From NCBI GenBank assembly GCA_022478985.1, contig JAKSZP010009309.1:62001-126000 (forward strand): a stretch of DNA of 64,000 bases, read 5' to 3'. The notes below the pieces were generated by a model. The model saw only the letters and a program-made list of their open reading frames with translations, did not search any database and was not told the DNA's origin. The DNA comes from Massospora cicadina (taxonomy: Eukaryota > Entomophthoromycota > Entomophthoromycetes > Entomophthorales > Entomophthoraceae). Positions 55,147 through 64,000 of this stretch are shown piece by piece. The position numbers and the translations under genes were made by a program. The first letter of the stretch is position 1, and every line of letters starts with the position of its first letter.

Positions 55147-57039
55147 TTTTTTGCTTTGATACCCAAATCGAAGCCAAATTCAGATTTTTAAAAAAATGCA
55201 AAAAATAACCACTCAATCGAGCCAAAACTTACCAATGTTGATGCATTCAATGCTTGCTGCCCCAGCTTGGGGTGGTGGTGCACCACCATCTGGCATCTTT
55301 TGGCCACCACCAAAGCGCGTCTGAGCTGGCTCTGCTAGCCCTCCCAATGCTACCAGGCATTATGTCCCCCTCAGGACTTGGCCCACCACCTTGCCAGCTC
55401 TCAGGCAGTGCTCTGAAGCCCTCTGGTGCTCCCATGGAGCAACTTGCATTTCAGCCTCTGGGTCAAATATGGGAATCTCTTCCCATATGCAAGCGTGGCC
55501 ATCATTGAGATGGCCATGGCTTTTTTCAAACCTGCCGCTACATTGACTTCCACCCCTTTAATGGGTACTTTGACCTTGGCTTCCACTCTGAAGCCAATGC
55601 AGTGGCAGCAGCCAAGCTGCCATTAATTTTTAAAAAATTCCTTTGCCCACCGTTCGCACCCAGCCCCCAGATGAGGCCGCTTTGGTGGTCCAGTTTGCCA
55701 GGTTGCCCTCTTTCCTTTCCCCTGAACGCCTCTGCCATGAGCTCATGAAGGGTTTGGCATTTACGGTGCAGACCCCATGTTGCAGTTTGTGGTTCCCAAT
55801 GGGGCAGATTGGTTGGCAGGGCCTTGCGCCTTTGCAACAATCCGCCCATTTCATCACGACTCTCACCTCGCAATCCCCCCTGCACTGTGATCAGATCCAC
55901 CCCTGATTACCCATTCTGGGCGCACATCAAAAACAGCTGCGCCATTTGCCCCTTGTGCTTCAAGCTTGACCGCTCAAAGCGCAAGTGCCCCACAGTTGCC
56001 GCTTCTGCCACATCTGCCACTCAGGGCTTGAGTGCCGCCCTGGCAGCTGCCTCACCCCAATTTTTGAATGGGGATAATTCTCCCACCCCCAACGTCAGGG
56101 AATTCTGGCACTGCTTCCAAAGAGGTGGCCAACCAAAATTCAAGCAAATTTATAAAGTTTGAAACTTTGACCAAATTACAGAATCCTGAGTCATTGCTGA
56201 ACCAGTTTCAGCTGAGCTGCCATGGTCAACAACAAGCGGCCAATAAGCTCCTGACACAGCCCCAATTCCTGTGGCTAGACCAGCGCTGGCTGAATCCAAT
56301 CCATTCAAGGCTCTCAAATGGATTGATGAGGACAAATGGCCATACCAATCAATCTGGATTTTGCTTTGGAGGAATTTTTTGTTGATCCTCCCAAATTTCA
56401 GCCCCACCATTTTCTCCCTAAAAACGGGTTTCCAGTTTATAAAAATATTAACACAATGGCAGTTGCGGCTGAAGCTGCCCCAGCCAACACCCTTCTCTGC
56501 CAGCAACTCCATGGGGAAATGGAGCCTCTTGTCAAGGGTATTCCTATCCACAATTTTCCTCATGATTTTGAGGAAGATGCGAAATACAAATGGAGGAGCT
56601 TGCTTTCAGTGAAAGCCGTGCTTGCATTGATGCAGCAAAAACTTCTCTTTCAAACCCCAATTATCTGAAACCTGCCAGCACATTAAGTCATTTACTTGTG
56701 TGCCAGCTTTCATCATTTTTGCTGAGCATCAACTTGCTCAATACATTGAGGCAATGGACACTGCTGGCCTCATTAATTAAGAAAACCCCCAACTATAAAT
56801 CCTTATGCCCCATGTCACTGATGCTCCCACCCCAATGCTATCCGCCATGGTCTGCCAGCTAAAGCGGGAAATGGACAAAAGTTTCCCTAAAGCCTCCTCG
56901 CCATCTTATATGGATTTCTAGGCTGATAACCTAGGGGCTATATTAGATTTTTCAATTTATGATAATCTTTTTATTTGGCCCATTTGCAAATAAAGATGCG
57001 TGGCGGCTTCCCTTTTTGGTTGGGCACCACTAGTACTAA
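55147..57039 (+). mobile_element. Retroposon R3 (R family), apparently full length
   Basis: 1893 bp between copies of a ~21-bp duplication, AAAGAGATATTTAAAGAA plus three bases (55126-55146 and 57040-57060, one mismatch). It has no LTR and no RT. One decayed ORF occupies most of it, and the 3' end reads ACCACTAGTACTAAA. The same ORF parts recur in R2 and R1, and R2 has the same total length. It is a non-LTR element dependent on outside enzymes. Confidence 0.88.
55240..56870 (+). pseudogene. R3 ORF: RNA-binding, zinc-knuckle protein of unknown family
   Basis: The N-terminus is Pro/Ala-rich (about 55.25-55.45 kb). KYGNLFPYASVAIIEMAMAF follows (about 55.47-55.52 kb), then an RRM-like segment VQFARLPSFLSPERLCHELM (about 55.69-55.75 kb). 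The knuckle CPLCFKLDRSKRKC is at 55947-55988, with His changed to Arg relative to R2. A Pro/Gln-rich linker and a C-terminal helical domain (AANTLLCQQLHGEMEPLVKG at about 56.48 kb; frames then shift) complete it. At least four frame breaks. It resembles LINE ORF1 or gag proteins in layout, but I cannot assign a family. Confidence 0.7.
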
Positions 57040-57060
57040 AAAGAGATATTTAAAGAAGTC

Positions 57061-57369
57061 GAATTTGACCAATTTTCCTCCTCAAAATTTACTCCAAATG
57101 CAACCTGACGTTTGAGCCTGCAAAATAGGCCCAAATTTATCCTTTTTGCACTAAACTTTTTTTTAAAAAATAAATTCTTTAGGCGTGCTTATCAACTATG
57201 GCATATATTAATTCCTTAAGCATAATAAGCAAATTACTACATATATCTTGAATCATCTATTTAACAATTGCAGCATAAATAATCATCAGACATAAACAAG
57301 TTTGGAGTAATATTTAAAACTATTATAAATAAGAATTGAGTAGATTTCATCTCTCATTTCTGTGTATTT
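57061..57369. other. AT-rich DNA, nothing recognised
   Basis: Sits between R3 and the LTR remnant. It may be the 5' part of that LTR, but I see no match to the C1 LTR here. Confidence 0.4.
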
Positions 57370-57701
57370 CAGCAGTTTTTGCTTAATAGAATCTATCCAT
57401 GAATAACCATTCAACTATATATTTTATTTGGACAAATTACATTATGAAGAACCTATTCTCTCTGAACCAAGAGACTGAACTTAGTCACTTGATGGAATCC
57501 CTTCTATCTCTCTCTTGGGGTCAGGGAGCTCTGTTAAGGTTGAGTATCCTCTTAACTCTTCTATATGGATTGATCCAATCCCAACATCTTAGTATGCGGA
57601 CATTCAGAGTCTTCTCTGGGGTGCTTTCAGGGTTGTGGACTATTACTTGGTTAGTTTTACCTAACACTTTTGTCCACTAATGGAAAGAACCAGTCCATTA
57701 C
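57370..57701 (+). repeat. Diverged LTR remnant related to the C1 LTR
   Basis: The last ~300 bp of the C1 LTR and this segment agree in order (TTGGGGTCAGGGAGCTCTGTTAAGG region, ending CCAGTCCATTACA against GCCAGTGCGTTACA). A 93-residue frame (57399-57680) runs through it and matches pieces of two frames in the C1 LTR. No partner LTR and no pol are attached, so it is solo or broken. Its 5' end is unknown. Confidence 0.62.
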
Positions 57702-57889
57702 AAGGACATACCAATCAAACGCTGATGGACTCTCATAACTGCATTTTGTGGCAGTACTCACTCCCAATGCAGATCAACTCTTAAAAAATGAAAGCTTTAA
57801 GGCTCTCCACAAAGGGCAACAAGTAAGGTGATGCCTGCGCGACTTTTAAGTAGAAAAGGCCAATTTTATTCTAAAAGATATCCTATATT

Positions 57890-58178
57890 TTAAATTTTAA
57901 ATTTTATTCAAGGTGGGCTGACCTGGGGATGGTACCGCACCAATTAGGAAAGTGAAGAAAATGGGAAAGGAGGATAAAACCTGGAAAACCTCTATGCACG
58001 GTGTATGATAGTCCAGGAACTCCATGGACCGCCTTTGCTATTCGCTATCTCGGTTTGGGGCATTAGCGCACAAAACCAACACAGTCAAAATCGTCCCCTA
58101 CCCAAAGTCCATTACCGGGATTGAACTTGGGAGGCAGTGGTAGAGGGTCCACACTCTACTATTGGGGTATCCTCCCTT
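57890..58178 (-). mobile_element. tRNA-derived SINE, copy C
   Basis: 289 bp between perfect copies of AAGATATCCTATATT (57875-57889 and 58179-58193). The minus-strand head has box A-like TAGTAGAGTGTGGA and box B AGTTCAATCCC. The tail resembles those of copies A and B (CATCCCC-GGTC-GC pattern). It is a separate subfamily from A and B. Confidence 0.9.
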
Positions 58179-58193
58179 AAGATATCCTATATT

Positions 58194-59430
58194 CAAGCCC
58201 ACTTAATCCTCACTTCTTAGTAATTGGTATGTTGAGAATAATAAGCTTCTGTGTTGAGACATCCCTCACTATACCAAGACGTCAAAAGTACTTTAGGTAA
58301 ATCCCTAAATACCACCGCCATCTTCCCAAAATTCCAAAAATTTAAAGAAAATCTGATGCTTTTTGGCTTATGTTGTCCCAGAAACTATAATTCAATTTTA
58401 ACAAGGAATACTGAAGCTTCAGCCCCAGTTTTTTTCTCCCTTATAATATTTCCCAAATATTACTTTACAAAAATTTTAAAAATTTGTATAATTAAGCGTT
58501 GGCCTGCAAGGATGGAGCACGCCTTGATCTGAAAAATCTAAAAAATGGAAAGATAAATTGGGGACAGCTAATCATGGCTTGACTTACCACTCTTACAACC
58601 TCTGTTCTTACAACAATATATGAACTTCCCTTTCCTACCAACCTCAAAACTTAGGAATAACCAGCAACTTGAGAGTTGTTTAACCCAAGAGCTGCAACCC
58701 CAGGAACAGCGTGGTAACCCCAAACCCCTATAAATTAATTATAAGCTAGTGCCCTTAGTTGTGAGATAATAGTCTATTTTGTTTTAAGCTTACTTTTGGA
58801 GCAAAATAAAATACTTTTTCCCCTTTTCCGCAGTTTTATAATTGTCATATTCTAAGCATTTTGAGTATATGTCTCCCAGTGAGGCCATTTTGGTTCAAAT
58901 GCAAAGATGGTGCTCCTTTTGCCAACTAGAGGGCTTTGGGACAAAACTCACAGCAGTTTTTGATTACACTGGAGGCTTGTCAGAACACACCAGTTTGCAA
59001 CCAGAGCCAACTTAGGCTTTACAGGTCCTTACAAAAGCAAAATAAGAATGCTGATAAAAAGCTTTTTATTCATCACACCTTGGATCAACTTATGAAATGA
59101 CACTGAAATCTGGGATGGACAATTATATAAAATTATGAGGAATGGCAGGAGACTATACCCCACTTTCCACTCTTCCAGAGATTGTCATCTAAGCTCATTG
59201 TGCCATAGAACATGAAAACTTTCTGAAGACCTAAAGATAATTTAACAAGGGTATTATTAAGAGTCCTTAAGATTTGATGTTAAAAATGTGTAAATTAAAT
59301 GTCACAAATTCTAAGCCCACCAGCCTTATAAGCCCATAACGGCTTACTGGTTGGTCAAACCTAATTAAGACTGGCACACAATTTATATCAATGTTCTAGA
59401 ACCTTTCCCAACTAGTGCTTTAAGTTTATA
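58194..59430. other. Unassigned DNA inside G5
   Basis: AT-rich. A 93-residue frame at 58251-58532 has no recognisable motif. Nothing here matches other parts of the window. Confidence 0.4.
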
Positions 59431-60130
59431 TACATTATAGTACAATGAATCAATTCTCTTAGTGGGTCAAGGCTTGGCCTCTCAGGGATCTTGAAGCAAT
59501 ATCAACTTTAAAGTTTATAATGAACAATTAATACACTGGCATGGTTATCTGCAGTATTCATATGGAAAATGTCACTAATTTCACATCTCAAGTCATTCCC
59601 AAGCTAAATAAGCTAATGGGATAAGCGGAGTTCTTACTGTCCCCTATCATTCTTAGACCAACAGAATGGTGGAATGTGCCAATTGTACCTTAGCAAAGCT
59701 CTTCAGAAGTTCATCAATAAAATTTCATCTCAATTGGCCATCCATGTGGATTCAGCTGTTTTTGCATACAGCATTAGTTACCACAGTGGTACTGGGTATT
59801 CATCTTTCCAGCTTCTATATGGTCAACAACCTGTTTACTGCCTTTGCTACACTTCAGCATTACCAATGAGGGTTAAATATAACCATCCAAATACTTTGAA
59901 TGACCGGTAAAATCCCTAATTAAGATTCAGAATGAGGCCTATGAAGCAGCCCTGACCCAAAAGATCAATCAGAAGGATAAGGATAAATTGAATAGGTTCA
60001 CCAATAGCAAGATGTGCAATCAGGTATTGGGTTGCTTACCATAATAATTAGGGATCTGGTAGAATCCATAAGTAGGGTATCTTTTTGAAAGATAATGTTC
60101 TGTTGTACTTGAACGATTGAAGCCAAAGAT
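59431..60130 (+). pseudogene. G5 integrase, core and C-terminus
   Basis: WVKAWPLRDLEAISTLKFI (about 59.46 kb) and NVTNFTSQVIPKLNKLMG (about 59.57 kb) match G1 and G2. DSAVFAYSISYHSGTGYSSF and QLLYGQQPVY (about 59.75-59.83 kb) continue. The first two acidic positions are lost or unreadable, and the zinc-binding end is absent, presumably lost with the insertions to its left. Confidence 0.8.
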
Positions 60131-60260
60131 TAAACTACTCAAAACTTGATTGATGGACGAATTTTTAATTTTGTCCATGCCAAGTTCCTCCAACCCTATT
60201 ACAAACCTGAAGACCTTACCAACAAAAAAAATTGAGTTTTAAATGAAGTCAAGGGGGAAG

Positions 60261-60684
60261 TGTTGGATAATTGTTGACTTGATCTTTAATTTTTTGTCAG
60301 AGTGTAATAAAGCCCAACTCCATTATTAATTTACCTTAAATGGATTGTATTGTAGTCAAACCCAGACTTCCCATTTAAACCTTTTTTCCTGACAAATCAA
60401 TTCTTTTTCACAATTGCATTGTACAGTAGTAAATGATCTCATCACAAGAGCACTACTGCATCCTGAATAAAATATTTAAACTATAAACATTTTTCTCTTA
60501 TTCTAAATAAAAGATTGCTATTTTTGCCAGATTTTGTCATTTATTCATGTAGACCTATAGCGTAGTCTTACCTAAACTAAAGGATTGAGAACTCTACTGC
60601 ATAGTATTTCTATAGGGTAGAGCTAGAGTTGAACTTATCAATCATAATCTGTGCAAGTAGTGAGTAACAGAACCTTTTGATATA
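60261..60684 (+). repeat. 3' LTR of G5
   Basis: TGTTGGATAATTG... follows the purine tract AAGGGGGAAG (60251-60260). It matches 44071-44496 with substantial divergence, and the right end is set by the likely target duplication. Confidence 0.82.
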
Positions 60685-61900
60685 GGGCTGTAGCTTCCAA
60701 ATTAGATGTGGTCTTACTCTATGATGACTCTGCATTGCTGTGATATCCAAATACCTCTCACTTTTGCTTTAAGAAGTAAAGAGGTCTGTAATTTCTCACC
60801 ATAACCCCAGATCATTACCATCTTTTTAGCCCAATGTCTCTTCCATTAACACAGACTCTTCCATAGTAACAGATGATGATGCCGTCCCCAAGCCATTGAA
60901 AATGTTCACAATCTTACCTAAGATTCGCAGCTTACAGCTCCTATTGAAGAAGAGTCAATATTCTAGAAGAATGCCGTAGTATTACCCTTAATCAACGAGT
61001 CCAGAGACCAGTTTATACGTACTTTTGGGTGTCACTGAGAGTGACGCATTAATACCTTTGCCTCTGTCCACACCGCTAGCTACCCATTCCCCTTTAAAAG
61101 CTGTGATCAACTCAAAGACATATTATCAAGTTTTTACTTAAATTTGAAGGCCATTTCCTTTTATAGGCTACATGATTATCAGTCATAATAGCGCCAGAAG
61201 AATCTCCTAAGAGACCTATTGTCTCTAGGGCAATCTCTTAGATGAGTTAGAGTCGTTGCCAAGGATTATCTCAGCTGTTTAAGCAGGCAAAATTTCTAGT
61301 CAACGCTAGATAATCTCTATTGGGACTAGGCAAAAGTCAATATCATTACTGAATATTTCTTTATTGTTTAAAGCTCAGGGATATATATAGCGCTAGTAGA
61401 AATCCTAGATTGAGTAGGTATGGCGATACCTGGAACATTGCAGAAGAAAGTTGGAGATTCCACCAAACATATCTTTCCTGTTTGATATGGCAGATTCAGA
61501 GGATTTCCAAATGGCAATATATTTATCAGATATTCTGTCAGATTCAGAAGGGATTCAAGCTTTTAGTTGCCTATCTTGGATTTCATCATTTGTGGCAATT
61601 TTAGTAGCTTCTGCGGAGAAGGAACTCCATTGATTAGATTGTAAATTATCCGTCATTTGAACTTCTTCCACACTAGCACAGATCCTATCATTCCTGACAG
61701 TGCCCCCTCAAGATCTTGCCAAGGAGCGACATAACTTTGGAGAATTCTAGAGTGGACTTGATTTTCAACAGAGCCCATTTTGACGGAGGTGCTTGAGTAC
61801 TCCAGTCTCTTATGATAAATTACTCAATAAGATACTGACCATATCATACCAAGTTTGTGAACTTGACCCCCTGGGCGGTTATGGTAGAATAGGGATATAT
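60685..61900. other. Unassigned, possibly the 3' end and LTR of G6
   Basis: By position this should contain the integrase C-terminus and 3' LTR of the minus-strand element at its right, but its 5' LTR is outside the window, so no repeat can be recognised. No coding pattern I can support. Confidence 0.35.
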
Positions 61901-62219
61901 CCTCTAGATGGTAATTAGGCAGAACCAGTTTCTGGGTGTTACTTTAATCTGCTTCTCGCCTACTTATATTCCATATAGACTTGGAAACTAAGGCTTTATA
62001 TCATGAAATAATTCATCCGCCAGCCTTGCATTGCTAGCTTGGCTGTTTCCAGCATGGTGGTTTCTTATTTAGGCTTGAACATTCGAGGGTAAAATTTTTA
62101 TTCAGCCATTAGCTCAAAATAGGTGACATCTGGGTGACTTGATGATAGCTAATGTGGTAGGCCAATAGAGCCACCAGAAGGTATTTGTTACACCAAGATG
62201 TGTCAGATCGATCCATCCT

Positions 62220-62770
62220 GTTGAGGATGGCGATTAGAGTTCCACTTTCTCATTCCAATGCTCCATTTGTAGCGGGATGATATGAGGCAGTAAAAGAGGG
62301 ATAAGTGCCCATCAACGAATTAAGGTCAACAATTACTTGAGATATAAAGTTGGTGCCACTACCATATAACAGTACTTTTGGGCTTCCGTGGTGGTTGAAG
62401 AACTTTTAAGTAAAAAAGAAGCGGTCACTTTTGAAGTGGGAGAGGAAAGTGAGATGGCCTCAACCTATTTTGTGAAGTGATCAACAGCTAGTATGATATA
62501 GCAGTGGCTGTACATCGCCATAAGCAGTGGAACAACAACGTCAATACTGATGGTAGCAAATAGGGCAGTAGGACCCACAGCCTGGTGTTGATACTTCAGA
62601 TTGGGAAGTTTCTGTCTAGTACATATAAGACAAGATTTAGTGACGCCTTGGATCAATTCAATCATTCCATCCCAGTAAAATTGTTCCTGCATCCACTGAT
62701 GGGTTTTCCTTACAGAGCCATGGCCCACTTTTGAATGGCCCTCCAGAGAGGTTTCCATTCTAGCTGATGG
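62220..62770 (-). pseudogene. G6 integrase
   Basis: 97 residues open (62465-62758): the zinc-binding end GHSKVGHGSVRKTHQWMQ and CLICTRQK, then core strand TISIDVVVPLL with Asp 1 and VDHFTK. Downstream, YHPATNGALEWESGTLI (about 62.25 kb) is the third-acid region, altered around the Glu. The Asp 2 region is frame-shifted. Confidence 0.85.
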
Positions 62771-62860
62771 CCGGACATAAGGCAGCCAAGAGGTTCCAAT
62801 TTATCTATATAATAGTCCATCTTCAATATAAGTCTGATAAGTATTCTTTTTCAGTCTTTG

Positions 62861-63340
62861 CTAAACTGCAGGAGTCTCTTGGCTCCATTCCTCAGTTTTC
62901 CCAATAAGTTCATAGATTTGATACTCCTCAAAGGCATAGAGAGACAATATGGGTAGTCGTGGCAATATGTCAGCATTTTGTTGTATCATTATGGCGTGAT
63001 GAACTAAGGAAAAGTCATAGCTTTGGAGCTTGAGTGCCCAGTTGGACAGCCATCCATATGGATCCATCATCTGTTGTAGTTATCATAGAGAGGCATGGTC
63101 CATAACCACTGTAAAATGGTACCTATACATGTTAGGACGGAAATTCTTAATGGTGAGCAAGACAGCTAGACAATTGTGCTCAGTAATGCTGTAATTCCTA
63201 TTTGCCCAAGTTAAATTTAATGTTATACTCTATAGGATATTCAACTATATTTGCATCAGGCTGTGCCAGTATGTCCTTAACAGCCACATCACTAGCATCA
63301 GTAAAAATGATAAACGGATTATCAAATTTGGGATGTACCA
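62861..63340 (-). pseudogene. G6 RNase H and connection domain
   Basis: MMDPYGWLSNWALKLQSYD and QQNADILPRLPILSL (62861-63070) match the C-terminal part in G2. The N-terminal part (about 63.1-63.3 kb) is decayed but in order. Confidence 0.82.
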
Positions 63341-63399
63341 ACACAAAAGTTGTCATGAGAACCTTCTGTAGGATGTCAAAATATTGTTATTAAGTTTTT

Positions 63400-64000
63400 C
63401 CCATTGGAACAGAAACTTCTTATGAATCAGATATGTCAGCGGTTCAGCAAGCTCAGAAAAATGGGATTAAACTGTTGATAATAGTCAATCATCTCAAGGA
63501 AAACCTGGACTTTGGGTAATCTGGATGTTCGGCTCATCTTCCCAATTGTGACCACTTTATCTGGTATTGGTGAGATCACTCCTCAGGTAACTTTACAAGG
63601 AATTCCATGTCAATTTGAAAAATATAGCATATAACTGTTTTTATCTTCGTTAAAAAGAGAGGAGACATTCAAGAAATTCTTTCAAGTGAGTGAGGTGTTG
63701 GTTAATGGTGAGAGAGAACATGGTACATCATTGAGATAAACTAATACAAATGACATCTTCAAGTCCACTAACAGGCCATTCATTGCCCTTTGGAAAGTGG
63801 CTGTGGCATTGCATAGTCCTTGGGGCATCCTCATAGGTTTAAATAACCCCTCACTTGCTATAAGGGCACATTACTCTAATCCTCCAGCAAGCTCAATCTG
63901 CTAATAGCCACTAGCAAGATCCATTGCAGAGAAGAATTAGGAACCAGCCAAGAGTCCTAATGAATCATCAATTTGTGGCAGCGGATAATTGTCCTTTGAG
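63400..64000 (-). pseudogene. G6 reverse transcriptase (5' end outside window)
   Basis: Minus strand from the right edge: NYPLPQIDDSLGLLAGS, FFSAMDLASGY, MRMPQGLCNATATFQRAMN and VYLNDV (YLND for YxDD). A broken thumb region follows. The frame has several stops. Confidence 0.87.

Larger units (their letters stand above)
44071..60684 (+). mobile_element. Ty3/gypsy LTR retrotransposon G5, with C1, R3, a SINE and an LTR remnant inside
   Basis: LTRs 44071-44496 and 60261-60684 match along their length. GGTCT (44066-44070) and GGGCT (60685-60689) are a likely target duplication with one change. gag, protease, dUTPase-like segment, RT and part of RNase H lie at 44.8-49.2 kb, while the integrase core and C-terminus lie at 59.4-60.1 kb. 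The ~10 kb between is later insertion or unassigned DNA. It is the oldest-looking structure on this side and heavily decayed. Confidence 0.85.
61900..64000 (-). mobile_element. Ty3/gypsy element G6, pol part (runs off window)
   Basis: RT, RNase H and integrase follow each other from 64000 leftward on the minus strand. Sequence motifs place it in the same lineage as G1-G5. gag, protease and the 5' LTR lie beyond the window. Confidence 0.88.

Noticed and set aside
58251..58532. 93-residue frame as a gene
   Set aside because: No motif, no homologue elsewhere in the window, no promoter; length is within chance for AT-rich DNA inside a dead element.
1..64000. CRISPR arrays, operons or bacterial genes
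   Set aside because: No regularly spaced short repeats; all content is eukaryotic retrotransposon type with LTRs, target duplications and a eukaryotic tRNA.

Overview
The window is eukaryotic and almost entirely transposable-element sequence: I see retrotransposons nested in one another, one convincing tRNA gene, and no host protein-coding gene. Host identity is an inference. The tRNA-Arg(ACG) resembles fungal rather than plant tRNA-Arg, and the youngest element is a chromodomain element of the self-priming (Tf1/sushi-like) type known from fungi and fish. I therefore lean towards a TE-rich fungus, with low certainty. Many differences and stop codons sit at CpG sites, consistent with cytosine methylation and deamination.

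Layout. 1-8261: a + strand Ty3/gypsy element (G1, left end outside the window) with a truncated retroposon (R1) in its 5' LTR and a SINE between protease and RT. 8262-9947: AT-rich DNA with a tRNA-Arg gene. 9948-10853: a miniature LTR element (T1, TRIM-like). 10.9-14.95 kb: the 5' LTR and PBS of one gypsy element (G7) joined head-on to the LTR-gag-protease part of another (G8). 14973-22848: a 1.9-kb single-ORF retroposon (R2, minus) split by a 6-kb gypsy element (G2, 16333-22305, TSD CCATG). 23.1-27.6 and 41.5-42.4 kb: a LINE (minus) split by a 13.9-kb insert. That insert is gypsy element G3 (27619-41479, minus), itself carrying gypsy G4 (31404-37523) in its RT and a SINE in its RNase H. 44071-60684: gypsy G5 (+), hosting chromovirus C1 (49348-54970, TSD GCTAC), retroposon R3 (55147-57039), an LTR remnant and a third SINE. 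61.9-64.0 kb: the pol end of another minus-strand gypsy element (G6).

The gypsy elements other than C1 form one lineage. They share an 18-bp primer-binding site (consensus TGGTGCTYAYTACAGGGG, seen in six elements). They also share the order gag(CCHC)-protease-dUTPase-like domain-RT-RNase H-integrase. The dUTPase-like domain is clearest in G4, where the motif GILDPAY keeps the Asp and Tyr expected of an active trimeric dUTPase. C1 lacks that domain. It ends in a chromodomain and appears to self-prime, because the first 10 nt at its predicted transcript start are complementary to the 10 nt just inside its 5' LTR.

The R family (R1, R2, R3) is the other notable system. Two apparently full-length copies of about 1.9 kb, each with about 20-bp target duplications, encode only an ORF1-like zinc-knuckle protein and no RT. 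The 3' tail of R2 matches the 3' tail of the tRNA-derived SINEs in the window, suggesting that both use the same LINE machinery. All pol genes except parts of C1 and some integrase cores are decayed by stops, frameshifts or loss of catalytic residues.
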